Program-made: the position numbers and the translations under genes
In this document: positions 29,733 through 37,643 of the stretch, in pieces
How positions within the stretch are numbered: the first letter of the stretch is position 1
How the letters are laid out: every line of letters begins with the position of its first letter
Assembly (NCBI RefSeq): GCF_018613065.1
Contig: NZ_JAGGQW010000043.1
Location: 1-59,839, forward strand
Length of the DNA: 59,839 nt
Reading direction: 5' to 3'
From: Bacillus sp. ISL-7
Lineage (GTDB): Bacteria; Bacillota; Bacilli; Bacillales_B; DSM-18226
The notes under the pieces: generated by a model
Told to the model about the DNA's origin: nothing
What the model saw: the letters and a program-made list of their open reading frames with translations, nothing else
The model's database searches: none

Positions 29733-30128
29733 GTGGGGCATATTTCCATATATAGATTCATAAGATCCATTTCTTATTTGATAGGTTTCGTGGTAAATTC
29801 CAACAGCATCATTGTTTCCTACCTTTTTATTAAAATTTTCCCATGCACTCAAATGCTTCTCATTTTTTGCATAAGCGTGTAGGTCTTCCATTGAACGCCA
29901 ATATTGGATCAATGCAGTCGTTCTAAGTCCAAAATAGCTTTCCATCGATAAAAATCCCAATTCATCTTTGTTCGTATAAAGCTCCTTAATCATTCCAGGC
30001 ATTGCATTAAATACTGGTAACCACTTATGAAGTGCAAATCGCTTGTTAACTCTCATTCCAATGATAAAAACGACAATATCCTCTGTATTCTCAGTGGTAT
30101 AACGCCCAGTATAGATATGTTTGGCCAT
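29655..30128 (-). CDS. DUF4188 family protein (monooxygenase-like)
   Basis: This 157-residue protein has segments typical of DUF4188: VVFIIGMRVNKRFALHKWLP near the start, ESYFGLRTTALIQYWRSMEDL in the middle, and GIYHETYQIRNGSYESIYGN. The fold is a dimeric alpha/beta barrel-like domain related to antibiotic-biosynthesis monooxygenases, and the activity is unknown. It lies 18 bases after a PadR regulator gene and is surely co-transcribed with it, a pairing that is common in Bacillus. Its 3' end is duplicated at 32.7 kb. Confidence 0.8.
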   Translation of the reverse strand: MAKHIYTGRYTTENTEDIVVFIIGMRVNKRFALHKWLPVFNAMPGMIKELYTNKDELGFLSMESYFGLRTTALIQYWRSMEDLHAYAKNEKHLSAWENFNKKVGNNDAVGIYHETYQIRNGSYESIYGNMPHYGLGKALKHIPITSERNSAKKRLNH

Positions 30129-30146
30129 TACTAATCTCCTCCTTAG

Positions 30147-30686
30147 TTAAAAACTCTCAAGAGTAAACTCGCACCAGTCCATGGCAGCCTTCGTGGTCCT
30201 TTTTCCATAATCTAATGTAAACAACCAATACATTGAATCCTCCTCGTTATCTTTGTGATTAACAATGGCCAGTTCGATCGATAAGTAAGTTTGGTAACGC
30301 TCTTCTAACTTTTTCTTGTAATTCTCTAGAAGCAAGACCGTCTTTTCTCTGGACTGATAGCGGCCAAAAAACAATTTGAGCAAAATTTCATTTCGTTCAA
30401 CAGGAAGTTGTTCTATGGGATGTTCCAACCAATTTTTTAAAGTTTCTATTCCTTTTGAAGTGAGGAAGTACTCATTTCTATCCGGCTTTCCTGGGTTTGA
30501 TGAAGTACGAACTTCTGCTAATCCCTCTTGGACGATTAATTTAAGAGTTGGGTATATTTGACCGTAACTTATCTTCCAGAAATGATTTAAGCTCTGATCA
30601 ATGAGCCGTTTAATGGCGTAACCAGATTTGCAGTCAGTGGTTAAAATTCCTAAAATCGCATAGAGTGTATCGTTATAATTTTTCAA
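30147..30686 (-). CDS. PadR-family transcriptional regulator
   Basis: This 179-residue protein has an N-terminal winged helix (LYAILGILTTDCKSGYAIKR, ISYGQIYPTLKLIVQEGLAEV) and a C-terminal PadR_C helical dimerisation domain with the end motif TTKAAMDWCEFTLE. PadR proteins usually repress their own operon and release on binding phenolics or other small molecules. It is the first gene of the pair with DUF4188. The promoter region upstream (30687-30750) contains ATATAT-rich inverted motifs, including AGATATATAATCTTTAGATA, that could be the operator. Confidence 0.85.
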   Translation of the reverse strand: MKNYNDTLYAILGILTTDCKSGYAIKRLIDQSLNHFWKISYGQIYPTLKLIVQEGLAEVRTSSNPGKPDRNEYFLTSKGIETLKNWLEHPIEQLPVERNEILLKLFFGRYQSREKTVLLLENYKKKLEERYQTYLSIELAIVNHKDNEEDSMYWLFTLDYGKRTTKAAMDWCEFTLESF

Positions 30687-30946
30687 ATGTCCTCACCTAT
30701 CTAAAAGATATATAATCTTTAGATATATATTATTAAATAAACTAAAAAATAACAAATTAATTTTCAGAATAGAAAAAATAATTAAAACTTGTTATAAATG
30801 GACAAAAAAACTAATCAATCGTTTTGATTTTTCATGAGTAATATTAATAGAACTATTTAATTTTGAATTTAAGGAAATTATTAGAAGCATTATGAATATA
30901 TAAATAAAGGCAATAGCCTAATTTTTTAACAGGGGGAGTTTTTTAA

Positions 30947-31498
30947 GTGTCAAAAAAAGTTTTAATCCTAGCAGGAGATGCTGTAGAGGCATTGGAAATT
31001 TATTATCCGTATTTTCGTTGTCTTGAAGAAGGCATCGAGGTACAAATAGCAGCACCATCAAAGAAGAAGCTGCAAACAGTAGTCCATGACTTTATTGGAT
31101 GGGATACTTATACGGAAAGCAAAGGATACTTAATTGAAGCACAGTTAGCTTTTGAAGATGTAAATCCGGACGAATTCGATGGGCTCATTATTCCAGGAGG
31201 ACGGGCTCCGGAATACATTCGCTTAAATGAAAATGTTCCAAAAATCGTCGCGCACTTTTTTGAAGCAAATAAACCTGTGGGGGCCATTTGTCACGCAGGT
31301 CAGGTATTAACAACCGTTCGTCAATATTTGGAAGGTCGAGAATTGACCGCCTATATCGCTTGTAAGCCGGATGTAGAAGCAGCAGGGGCAACCTATATAA
31401 CAAATCCGCTCCATGTTCAAGGTAATCTCGTTTCTGGGCATGCATGGCCAGATCTTCCGGGGTTCATGAAAGAGTTTATTAATCTGTTAAACCAATAA
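30947..31498 (+). CDS. DJ-1/PfpI family protein
   Basis: This 183-residue protein starts with GTG 30947 behind AGGGGGAG. The core has ILAGDAVEALEIYYPYF, GLIIPGGRAPEYIR and the nucleophile elbow GAICHAGQVL, with Cys as the likely catalytic or redox residue. The family covers class I glutamine-amidotransferase-like peptidases, glyoxalases and chaperones (YraA/PfpI group). The function here is unproven. It is monocistronic, with a strong hairpin downstream. Confidence 0.87.
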   Translation: MSKKVLILAGDAVEALEIYYPYFRCLEEGIEVQIAAPSKKKLQTVVHDFIGWDTYTESKGYLIEAQLAFEDVNPDEFDGLIIPGGRAPEYIRLNENVPKIVAHFFEANKPVGAICHAGQVLTTVRQYLEGRELTAYIACKPDVEAAGATYITNPLHVQGNLVSGHAWPDLPGFMKEFINLLNQ

Positions 31499-31568
31499 GA
31501 CTATGACTATTATCTGATTATCACTTAGTTAACTATAACTAGAAATAAGACATAATGGATACAGATTC

Positions 31569-31604
31569 AAGGGGCAGCTTGAGGAGTGGGCTGCCCTTTA
31601 TTTT
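31569..31604. terminator. Hairpin between convergent genes
   Basis: GGGCAGC (31572-31578) pairs with GCTGCCC (31590-31596), followed by TTTATTTTAG. It serves the DJ-1 gene and possibly the convergent phosphatase gene. Confidence 0.75.
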
Positions 31605-31606
31605 AG

Positions 31607-32212
31607 TTAGTATTTATCTCGAAAAGAAGTGTCAGCAATCCTGTCTACATAAAATTCACCGTTCAAATAATTGATTACAGAGACACTGCAATTATCATGG
31701 TGAGGATAACCGCCCATTTTTGCTAATTGCATTAAGTAGTTGCCTATTGTTACCCCATGTGAAAATACTAGGACATTTCCACCCTCATTTTTATGCTTAT
31801 GAATGATTTCATCGATAGCAGAGCTTGTTCGTGAAAATAGCTGTAAATAGGATTCCCCTCCAGGTGCTGACATATTTAAATCGTTAAGACTAAATAATGT
31901 CTCTAGGATATTCCCATATTGAGCTAGAATTTCCGTTTGTAATAGGGATTCCAAAACACCAAAGTTCATTTCCTTTAGACGTGGATCAGTAATGATGGGG
32001 ATGTTTCGATGGCCAATGGCATACCTAGCCGTATCTACTACTCTCTGGCTTTCACTTGCGTATACTGCTTTAAATTCTATTTCAGATAAACCGATTCCTA
32101 CAGATTTAGCCTGTTCAATTCCTTTATCTGTAAGTGGTGAATCACAAAATCCCTGTAATCGCTTCTCTACATTAAAATGGGTCTCCCCATGCCGAACAAA
32201 ATAAAGCTTCAC
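31607..32212 (-). CDS. Histidine phosphatase superfamily protein
   Basis: This protein of about 201 residues has the phospho-histidine motif LYFVRHGETHFN right at the N-terminus. It continues with GFCDSPLTDKGIEQA, YASESQRVVDTARYA, the acidic catalytic segment EMNFGVLES and the second histidine in VFSHGVTIGNYL. GTG 32212 is preferred because the catalytic motif normally begins a few residues from the start. An in-frame extension to 32323 adds a segment without family resemblance. Members dephosphorylate sugar phosphates, cobalamin intermediates or other small substrates; the substrate is unknown. Confidence 0.82.
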   Translation of the reverse strand: MKLYFVRHGETHFNVEKRLQGFCDSPLTDKGIEQAKSVGIGLSEIEFKAVYASESQRVVDTARYAIGHRNIPIITDPRLKEMNFGVLESLLQTEILAQYGNILETLFSLNDLNMSAPGGESYLQLFSRTSSAIDEIIHKHKNEGGNVLVFSHGVTIGNYLMQLAKMGGYPHHDNCSVSVINYLNGEFYVDRIADTSFRDKY

Positions 32213-32377
32213 TTCTTTTTCAGAGGACACGCGTAAACACCTGCTTTGTATTGGAATTAATTGATTGATAAAATAAATTTTACCACACCTTTCGAGTAGT
32301 TTGTAATTAAATACACCAAGCATTTCCAGTCCAACCTAGGTTGTGAGGTATTATTTTTAGGAATTGTTTGTACGAAA

Positions 32378-32561
32378 GTGAGTTTTCTTTTGAAAAAAGT
32401 CTGGGCAAACATAAATGCGGTATTAATTGCAGATAATCCAAAGGCATTTGTAACTAGAAGAATATCAGAAGCAAATCTTGAGTCTGGGGGGATTCGTGGG
32501 GTTCGCCACTTTGGAATTAACAGTAAGGCTGATTCAAGGCAACCGATGCATCCAAGTAACA
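32378..32561 (+). pseudogene. MOSC-domain protein, N-terminal fragment
   Basis: The frame reads VWANINAVLIADNPKAFVTR, then GIRGVRHFGINSKADSRQPM followed by HPS. This is the expected first ~60 residues of a MOSC protein, overlapping the first residues of the fragment at 26580 (SKADSRQ-MYP). Homology stops at 32556-32561, where the GGCGAACAGT repeat begins. It is not a functional gene. Confidence 0.7.
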
Positions 32562-32745
32562 GGCGAACAGTGACAGTACTGTTCGCCTGTTATTTGTTAT
32601 ATAGATTAAAGTTGTTCGTGGAACATCGTTGTGAAACAAGAAAATCGGGGGCGTGACAGGCACGGAAACTCAATGGTTTAGCCGTTTTTTAGCTGAATTT
32701 CGTTCTGCAGTAATTGGAATATGTTTCAGTGCTTTACCTAAGCTG
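32562..32745. repeat. Direct repeat copy 2 (about 185 bp)
   Basis: This is a diverged copy of 29545-29732. It has the same palindrome arms (GGCGAACAGT...ACTGTTCGCC), the same GACAGGCACGGAAAC motif and a copy of the final part of DUF4188 (TTAGCTGAATTTCGTTCTG onward). It ends near CCTAAGCTGTA. The left end abuts the broken MOSC fragment. Confidence 0.85.
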
Positions 32746-32779
32746 TATATAAAGAAGGTAGGAAATGGATTCTAAACAT

Positions 32780-32791
32780 TATAACGTTATA
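32780..32791. promoter_or_regulatory. Candidate operator of the amino-sugar-acid operon
   Basis: TATAACGTTATA is a perfect 12-bp palindrome about 110 bases before the first gene of the operon. TTGACT (32792-32797) adjoins it as a possible -35. The operon encodes a GntR/UTRA regulator, whose sites are usually short palindromes. Motif inference only. Confidence 0.35.
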
Positions 32792-32903
32792 TTGACTTGA
32801 GTGAAATTACGTGGTAACCTACTCTTGTAAGAAAAACAAAAAAGGTAGATGTAACCGTATACAAGTACCCATTTTATTAGGTTTACCGAAAAGGATGAGG
32901 GAA

Positions 32904-34007
32904 ATGAAAGATTGTTTTGTATTACAGAATGTAAAACTTGTCAATGGAAATTCAGTAGACATCAAAGTAGAAAATAAAAAAATCCAAAACATTGTTCCGG
33001 CGGGAACTGGAAATGGCGGGGAGGCAATTGACTTTAATCATAAAGTAATTGTTTCCAGCGGCTGGATTGATTTGCATGTCCATGCCTTTCCTGAATTTAA
33101 TCCATATGGAGATGAAGTGGATGAGATTGGCTATAAAACAGGAGTAACAACGATTGTTGATGCCGGCAGTACTGGCGCTGATCGTTTGCCAGACTTAGTA
33201 AACAGCTGTAAAAAGTCGAAGACGAATGTTTTTGCCTTTTTAAATATTTCACGTATTGGTCTAAAGCGAATCGATGAACTAACCGACCTTTCTTGGCTGG
33301 ATGAAGATGCTTTAAAAGGAGCCATAGCCGAACACAAAGATTTTATTATTGGACTGAAAGCAAGGATTAGTAAAAGTGTTGTGGGTCCAAATGGAATAGA
33401 ACCATTAAAAATGGCCCGGAAATTTTCTAAGGACACTGAGTTGCCGCTGATGGTTCATATTGGTTCAGGGCCGCCGGATATTAATGATGTCCTCGATTTA
33501 CTTGAGAAAAAAGACATTATCACCCATTACCTAAATGGGAAAGCCAATAATTTATTTGATGAAGCTGGGAAACCTCTTCCGAAGCTGCTGGATGCCATTA
33601 AACGGGGAGTACATTTGGATGTTGGCCATGGAAATGCTAGCTTCTCTTTCCAAACGGCAGAGCAGGCGAAAGAGTATGGTATTCACTTCGATACGATCAG
33701 CACGGATATCTATCGAAAAAATCGCTTGCACGGCCCAGTTTATAGTATGGCCAGTGTACTATCTAAATTTTTGTATTTAGGATATCCCTTAAAAGAGGTT
33801 ATTGATGCCGTTACAGTTAAAGCGGCAGACTGGTTGAATAAGCCGGCACTCGGAAGAATTTCAGTCGGAGATTTAGCTAACCTCACATTATTTTCTATAG
33901 AGGATAAAGTGACTCAGTTGATAGATTCTGAAGGAGAAGAACGAACAGCAGAGCAGAATATTGTCGTAAAAGGAGTGGTAATCAATGGAGAATACATTGA
34001 ATGCTAA
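32904..34007 (+). CDS. Amidohydrolase/deacetylase-family metallohydrolase
   Basis: This 367-residue protein of the amidohydrolase superfamily has the metal-binding DLHVHAFPE (HxH), a lysine likely to be carbamylated in GLKARISKSVVG, VHIGSGPP and HLDVGHGNASFSF for the later histidines, and the catalytic aspartate in ISTDIYRKN. This family (EF_0837/AHA_3915 type) is regularly encoded with a SelA-like lyase and a KDPG-type aldolase. A role in opening or deacylating an N-substituted amino-sugar acid is inferred. ATG 32904 is preceded by GAGGG; an in-frame extension to 32811 lacks family resemblance. Its end overlaps the next gene by 23 bases. Confidence 0.82.
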   Translation: MKDCFVLQNVKLVNGNSVDIKVENKKIQNIVPAGTGNGGEAIDFNHKVIVSSGWIDLHVHAFPEFNPYGDEVDEIGYKTGVTTIVDAGSTGADRLPDLVNSCKKSKTNVFAFLNISRIGLKRIDELTDLSWLDEDALKGAIAEHKDFIIGLKARISKSVVGPNGIEPLKMARKFSKDTELPLMVHIGSGPPDINDVLDLLEKKDIITHYLNGKANNLFDEAGKPLPKLLDAIKRGVHLDVGHGNASFSFQTAEQAKEYGIHFDTISTDIYRKNRLHGPVYSMASVLSKFLYLGYPLKEVIDAVTVKAADWLNKPALGRISVGDLANLTLFSIEDKVTQLIDSEGEERTAEQNIVVKGVVINGEYIEC

Positions 34008-35094
34008 ATATGGTTTGAAAAGGGTTATCAATGCAAGCGGGCGAATGAGTATTTTAGGTGTTTCAGCTCCCACAGACACCGTAATGGAGGCCATGAAAAT
34101 AGGCGGGCAAAATTATGTTGAAATCGCTGATTTAGTCGATAAAGCAGGACAGCATATCGCTGGGCTGCTTCAATCAGAGGCAGCGGTTGTCGTGAACTCA
34201 GCATCGAGTGGAATCGCTCTTTCGGTAGCAGCAATCGTGACTGAAGGAAATAGACGAAGAAGCGAAAGACTTCATCAAGAAACGATTCAAAAAAATGAAA
34301 TCATCATTCTGAAGGGCCATAACGTTCAATACGGGGCTCCGGTGGAAACGATGGTTTTTCTCGGCGGCGGAAAATTAGTGGAAGTCGGTTATGCCAATGA
34401 GGGCAAAGCGGAGCACATTGCCGATGCCATTACTGAAAATACGGCGGCGATTCTTTTCGTTAAATCTCACCACGCTGTTCAAAAAAATATGATTTCGGTT
34501 GAAGAAGCATGGGAAGTGGCGCAAGCGAATCATGTTCCATTGATTGTCGATGCAGCTGCGGAGGAAGATTTGAAGAAATATGTACAAGTGTCCGATTTAG
34601 CGATTTATAGCGGCTCGAAGGCGATTGAAGGTCCAACGGCTGGTATCGTTGCCGGAAAACAAAACTATATCGATTGGCTTAAGGTTCAACTGCACTGCAT
34701 TGGCAGAAGCATGAAAGTCGGTAAAGAAACAACCTTTGGACTTTTGCAGGCATTGGACGAGTATTTTGTCAAGATCGACAATAGCGAAAGGGAAAAAGCC
34801 AGTCTGGCTGTTCTCAAATCACTTGAATCCATTGACGGTGTAAAAGTAACGATTGTACAGGATGAAGCGGGACGTGCCATTTTTAGAGCTCGGATTCAGA
34901 TTGATCCGGCTTTGACGAAAACAACTGCGAAGGAAGTAAATGACCAGTTAAGGAATGGTGAAATTGCGATTTATACCCGTGATTACGGAATTCGACAGGG
35001 CTTTTTCGATCTTGATCCACGACCATTACAGGGTGACGACATTTACGTAATTGAAGCCCAATTAAGAGCCATTTTAGGAGGAAGCGAACAATGA
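33985..35094 (+). CDS. D-glucosaminate-6-phosphate ammonia-lyase-like PLP enzyme (DgaE family)
   Basis: This 369-residue SelA-like PLP enzyme has the N-terminal LKRVINASGRMSILGVSAPT, AAVVVNSASSGIALSVAA, the aspartate loop LIVDAAAEEDL and the PLP-lysine segment IYSGSKAIEGPTAG. In Salmonella, DgaE converts D-glucosaminate 6-phosphate to 2-keto-3-deoxygluconate 6-phosphate and ammonia. The aldolase that would use this product follows with a 4-base overlap, which supports the assignment. The exact stereochemistry of the substrate is not known. Confidence 0.8.
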   Translation: MENTLNAKYGLKRVINASGRMSILGVSAPTDTVMEAMKIGGQNYVEIADLVDKAGQHIAGLLQSEAAVVVNSASSGIALSVAAIVTEGNRRRSERLHQETIQKNEIIILKGHNVQYGAPVETMVFLGGGKLVEVGYANEGKAEHIADAITENTAAILFVKSHHAVQKNMISVEEAWEVAQANHVPLIVDAAAEEDLKKYVQVSDLAIYSGSKAIEGPTAGIVAGKQNYIDWLKVQLHCIGRSMKVGKETTFGLLQALDEYFVKIDNSEREKASLAVLKSLESIDGVKVTIVQDEAGRAIFRARIQIDPALTKTTAKEVNDQLRNGEIAIYTRDYGIRQGFFDLDPRPLQGDDIYVIEAQLRAILGGSEQ

Positions 35095-35846
35095 CAAACA
35101 TCGAAAAACGTTTTTATCACAACCGAGTCGCATTGAATGTGCTGGCTAATAGTATTGAAAATGCAGTCGAGGTTTTTGAAGCGGCGGAAGGCCATGTACT
35201 AGTTGGGGTGCTTTCCAAGGATTATCCTACGGTAGAGGCTGCTGTGACAGCGATGAAGGAATACGGGGCAGCGATTGATGAAGCCGTATCAATTGGCCTT
35301 GGCGCTGGGGATAATAAACAAGCAGCTGTGGTAGCGGAAATCGCTAAATTTTATCCGGGTAGTCATATCAATCAAGTGTTTCCTGCTGTCGGGGCAACAC
35401 GTGCCAATTTAGGGGAGAAAGAGAGCTGGATCAATTCTCTTGTATCACCAACTGGAAAAGTAGGGTACGTTAATATTTCTACTGGTCCTGTAAGTGCGGC
35501 AGTTGGTGAAACAGCCATTGTTCCAGTCAAAGCGGCGATTGCCTTAGTGCGGGATATGGGAGGAAATGCCTTGAAATACTTCCCGATGAAAGGCTTAAAG
35601 CATGAGGAAGAGTTCCGTGCCGTTGCACAAGCTTGCGGTGAAGAAGGGTTTGCCTTAGAACCAACTGGAGGCATTGATTTAGATAATTTTGAGACCATTT
35701 TAGAAATTGCATTGGAAGCAAAAGTGCCTAAAATTATTCCTCACGTTTATTCTTCTATTATTAATAAGAAAACTGGAAAAACAAATCCTGATGATGTGAG
35801 GACACTACTCGCCATTACAAAAAAATTGGTTGAAAAGCATGCCTAA
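35091..35846 (+). CDS. KDPG/KDG-phosphate aldolase-like protein (DgaF family)
   Basis: This 251-residue protein has the DgaF layout: RVALNVLANSIENAVEVFEA at the start, GHVLVGVLSKDYPTVEAAV, INQVFPAVGATRA, VGYVNISTGPVSA, NALKYFPMKGLKH with the likely Schiff-base lysine (KYFPMKG), and EPTGGIDLDNFE. It should cleave 2-keto-3-deoxy-6-phosphogluconate to pyruvate and glyceraldehyde 3-phosphate. The start overlaps the lyase stop by four bases (ATGA), and the end overlaps the kinase start. The order lyase-aldolase is as in the Salmonella dga operon. Confidence 0.82.
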   Translation: MTNIEKRFYHNRVALNVLANSIENAVEVFEAAEGHVLVGVLSKDYPTVEAAVTAMKEYGAAIDEAVSIGLGAGDNKQAAVVAEIAKFYPGSHINQVFPAVGATRANLGEKESWINSLVSPTGKVGYVNISTGPVSAAVGETAIVPVKAAIALVRDMGGNALKYFPMKGLKHEEEFRAVAQACGEEGFALEPTGGIDLDNFETILEIALEAKVPKIIPHVYSSIINKKTGKTNPDDVRTLLAITKKLVEKHA

Positions 35847-36852
35847 ACAAATTGTTGCATTCGGTGAAGTAATGATGCGTTTGCAGGTGCCGGGATATGA
35901 ATTACTGACTCAAGCTAACACATTACAATACTCTTTTTCAGGCACGGGAGTAAACGTTGCTTCTGCGATGACCAAGCTAGGCTATGATGGCTATCTTGTG
36001 ACGAAATTACCAGAGGATCCTTTAGGTGATGCAGCCATTTCTTTCTTACAGCGATTGGGAATCAATCGGAAATTTGTTTCTAGAGGCGGAAAATATCTTG
36101 GGTTGTATTTTTTAGAAAATGGTTTTGGACAGCGGGCGAGCCGGGTTACCTATACCAATCGCCTGGAAAGCAGCTTTAATACCGCTCATGTTTCGGATTA
36201 CGATCTGGATTTGATTGCCGAGCAAACAGATATTATTCACTTTTGCGGTATTACGCTTGCCATGACCGATGGTGTTCGTGCTAGTATGAAAGAGCTGGCT
36301 AAAAAGGTAAAAGAAAAAGGCGGATTGGTTTGTTTCGATTGTAATTACCGCCCTTCCTTATGGGAGGGAGGGTACAGTGAGGCGAAACCTCATTATGAAG
36401 ACATGCTGGCTTTGGCTGATATCGTCATGATGAATGAAAAAGATGCGATGTATATTTTAGGAATGGAGACAGCAGAAACCTCCCGGGAGGAACAGCTGAA
36501 AGACCTCATTCCTAAGGTGGCAAAACACTTCGATATTCAAACGCTTGCGGGAACACACCGAGGGATTAATAGTGATAATACCCATTCTATACGGGGATAT
36601 TTGTATAAAGATGGGCAGTTTCACTTCTCAGAAAAGATTTCTTTTTCCGTGTATGATCGAATTGGAGCCGGAGATGCTTTTACTAGCGGGATTTTACATG
36701 GGGAACTGGCTGGATTTTCACCTGAGAAAACAGTCCGGTTTGCAGCTGCAGCAGGAATGCTGGCCTGCACCATTGTTGGCGATACCCCGATGTCGACGGA
36801 AGATGAGATCTTGTCCGCCATGGCCGGAACCATTGATGATATAAAGAGATAA
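35839..36852 (+). CDS. PfkB-family sugar(-acid) kinase, KdgK-like
   Basis: This protein of about 337 residues has VAFGEVMMRLQVPGYE, the substrate loop FSGTGVNVASAMTKLGYDG, FDCNYRPSLWEGG (typical of 2-keto-3-deoxygluconate kinases) and the catalytic DRIGAGDAFTSGI. ATG 35839 overlaps the aldolase by 8 bases; TTG 35830 is an alternative. Because the operon importer is a GntP permease, which does not phosphorylate its cargo, this kinase must supply the 6-phosphate. It could do so either on the amino-sugar acid before the lyase or on ketodeoxygluconate after it. Confidence 0.82.
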   Translation: MPKQIVAFGEVMMRLQVPGYELLTQANTLQYSFSGTGVNVASAMTKLGYDGYLVTKLPEDPLGDAAISFLQRLGINRKFVSRGGKYLGLYFLENGFGQRASRVTYTNRLESSFNTAHVSDYDLDLIAEQTDIIHFCGITLAMTDGVRASMKELAKKVKEKGGLVCFDCNYRPSLWEGGYSEAKPHYEDMLALADIVMMNEKDAMYILGMETAETSREEQLKDLIPKVAKHFDIQTLAGTHRGINSDNTHSIRGYLYKDGQFHFSEKISFSVYDRIGAGDAFTSGILHGELAGFSPEKTVRFAAAAGMLACTIVGDTPMSTEDEILSAMAGTIDDIKR

Positions 36853-36868
36853 AAGGAGCGAGTAGGGA

Positions 36869-37591
36869 ATGAATGTGAATCGAAAAAAGGGACCTATGTA
36901 CTTACAAATAAAAGAAATATTGAAGGATCGTATTTTACATGGTGTTTATGCAATTCACACGAACATTCCCTCCGAGCCTCAATTAGAAGAAGAATTTAAT
37001 GTAAGCAAAATTACGATACGGAATGCCATTAAAGAACTGGCTCAAGAAGGATATCTGGAGAAGAAAAGTGGTAAAGGAACAAAGGTCATCGCGAATGTAT
37101 CGTCTGCGAAGCTTTCAAAAGGAAAACGCTTTACGGAACTATTAGTAGAAGAAGGCCACCACATCACCAAAAAGGTGTTAAATATTAAAAAGGCTGAATT
37201 GTCTTCAGACTCGGAACTTTATTCTTTATTTGGAAGCCATTGTGTCCAAATTGAACGACTCTACTTATTGGACAACGAGCCCTATATTCATTTCACTCAT
37301 TACATCTTATTAGACATAAGTGAGGAAGAATTAGAGGATGTCAATTTCGGATCTTTGTACCGCTTTTTAGAAGAGCAAAACATTAGACTGGAATCATTCC
37401 GAGATGAGTTTGCTGTTTCGATTGCACCTAGTCATGTTAGTGAAAGATTAAACGTAGAAAAAGACACAGTGGTGTTAAAAAGAATTCGTCGTTCCAGTGA
37501 TGATGAAGGAAATGTATTGGAATATAGCGTGGGTTACTATAATACAGGTAAACAAAATTATATTGTTAATTATAATGATTCCATTCAGTAA
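36869..37591 (+). CDS. GntR-family regulator with UTRA domain
   Basis: This 240-residue protein has an N-terminal winged helix (PSEPQLEEEFNVSKITIRNA, IKELAQEGYLEKKSGKGTKV) and a C-terminal UTRA ligand domain (about 85-235) with IERLYLLDNEPYIHFTHYIL. HutC-type GntR proteins repress catabolic operons until a pathway sugar phosphate binds. It lies 16 bases after the kinase, inside the operon it probably controls. The start is ATG 36869 after AAAAGGAGCG. The palindrome TATAACGTTATA at 32780 is the best candidate target. Confidence 0.87.
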   Translation: MNVNRKKGPMYLQIKEILKDRILHGVYAIHTNIPSEPQLEEEFNVSKITIRNAIKELAQEGYLEKKSGKGTKVIANVSSAKLSKGKRFTELLVEEGHHITKKVLNIKKAELSSDSELYSLFGSHCVQIERLYLLDNEPYIHFTHYILLDISEEELEDVNFGSLYRFLEEQNIRLESFRDEFAVSIAPSHVSERLNVEKDTVVLKRIRRSSDDEGNVLEYSVGYYNTGKQNYIVNYNDSIQ

Positions 37592-37610
37592 CCCATTTTT
37601 TTGAATAGTA

Positions 37611-37624
37611 TGTAAGCGATTTCT
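37611..37624 (+). promoter_or_regulatory. Candidate cre (CcpA) site before gntP
   Basis: TGTAAGCGATTTCT differs at only one position from the TGWAANCGNTNWCA cre consensus. It lies 20 bases before the permease start, in the 52-base gap after the GntR gene, so binding there could block elongation (road-block) or a local promoter. Confidence 0.5.
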
Positions 37625-37643
37625 TAGGGGAGAGTGAGAAAAT

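Noticed and set aside
32811..32903. N-terminal extension of the amidohydrolase
   Set aside because: The added residues are lysine/arginine-rich and unlike the family, and a better ribosome binding site precedes ATG 32904.
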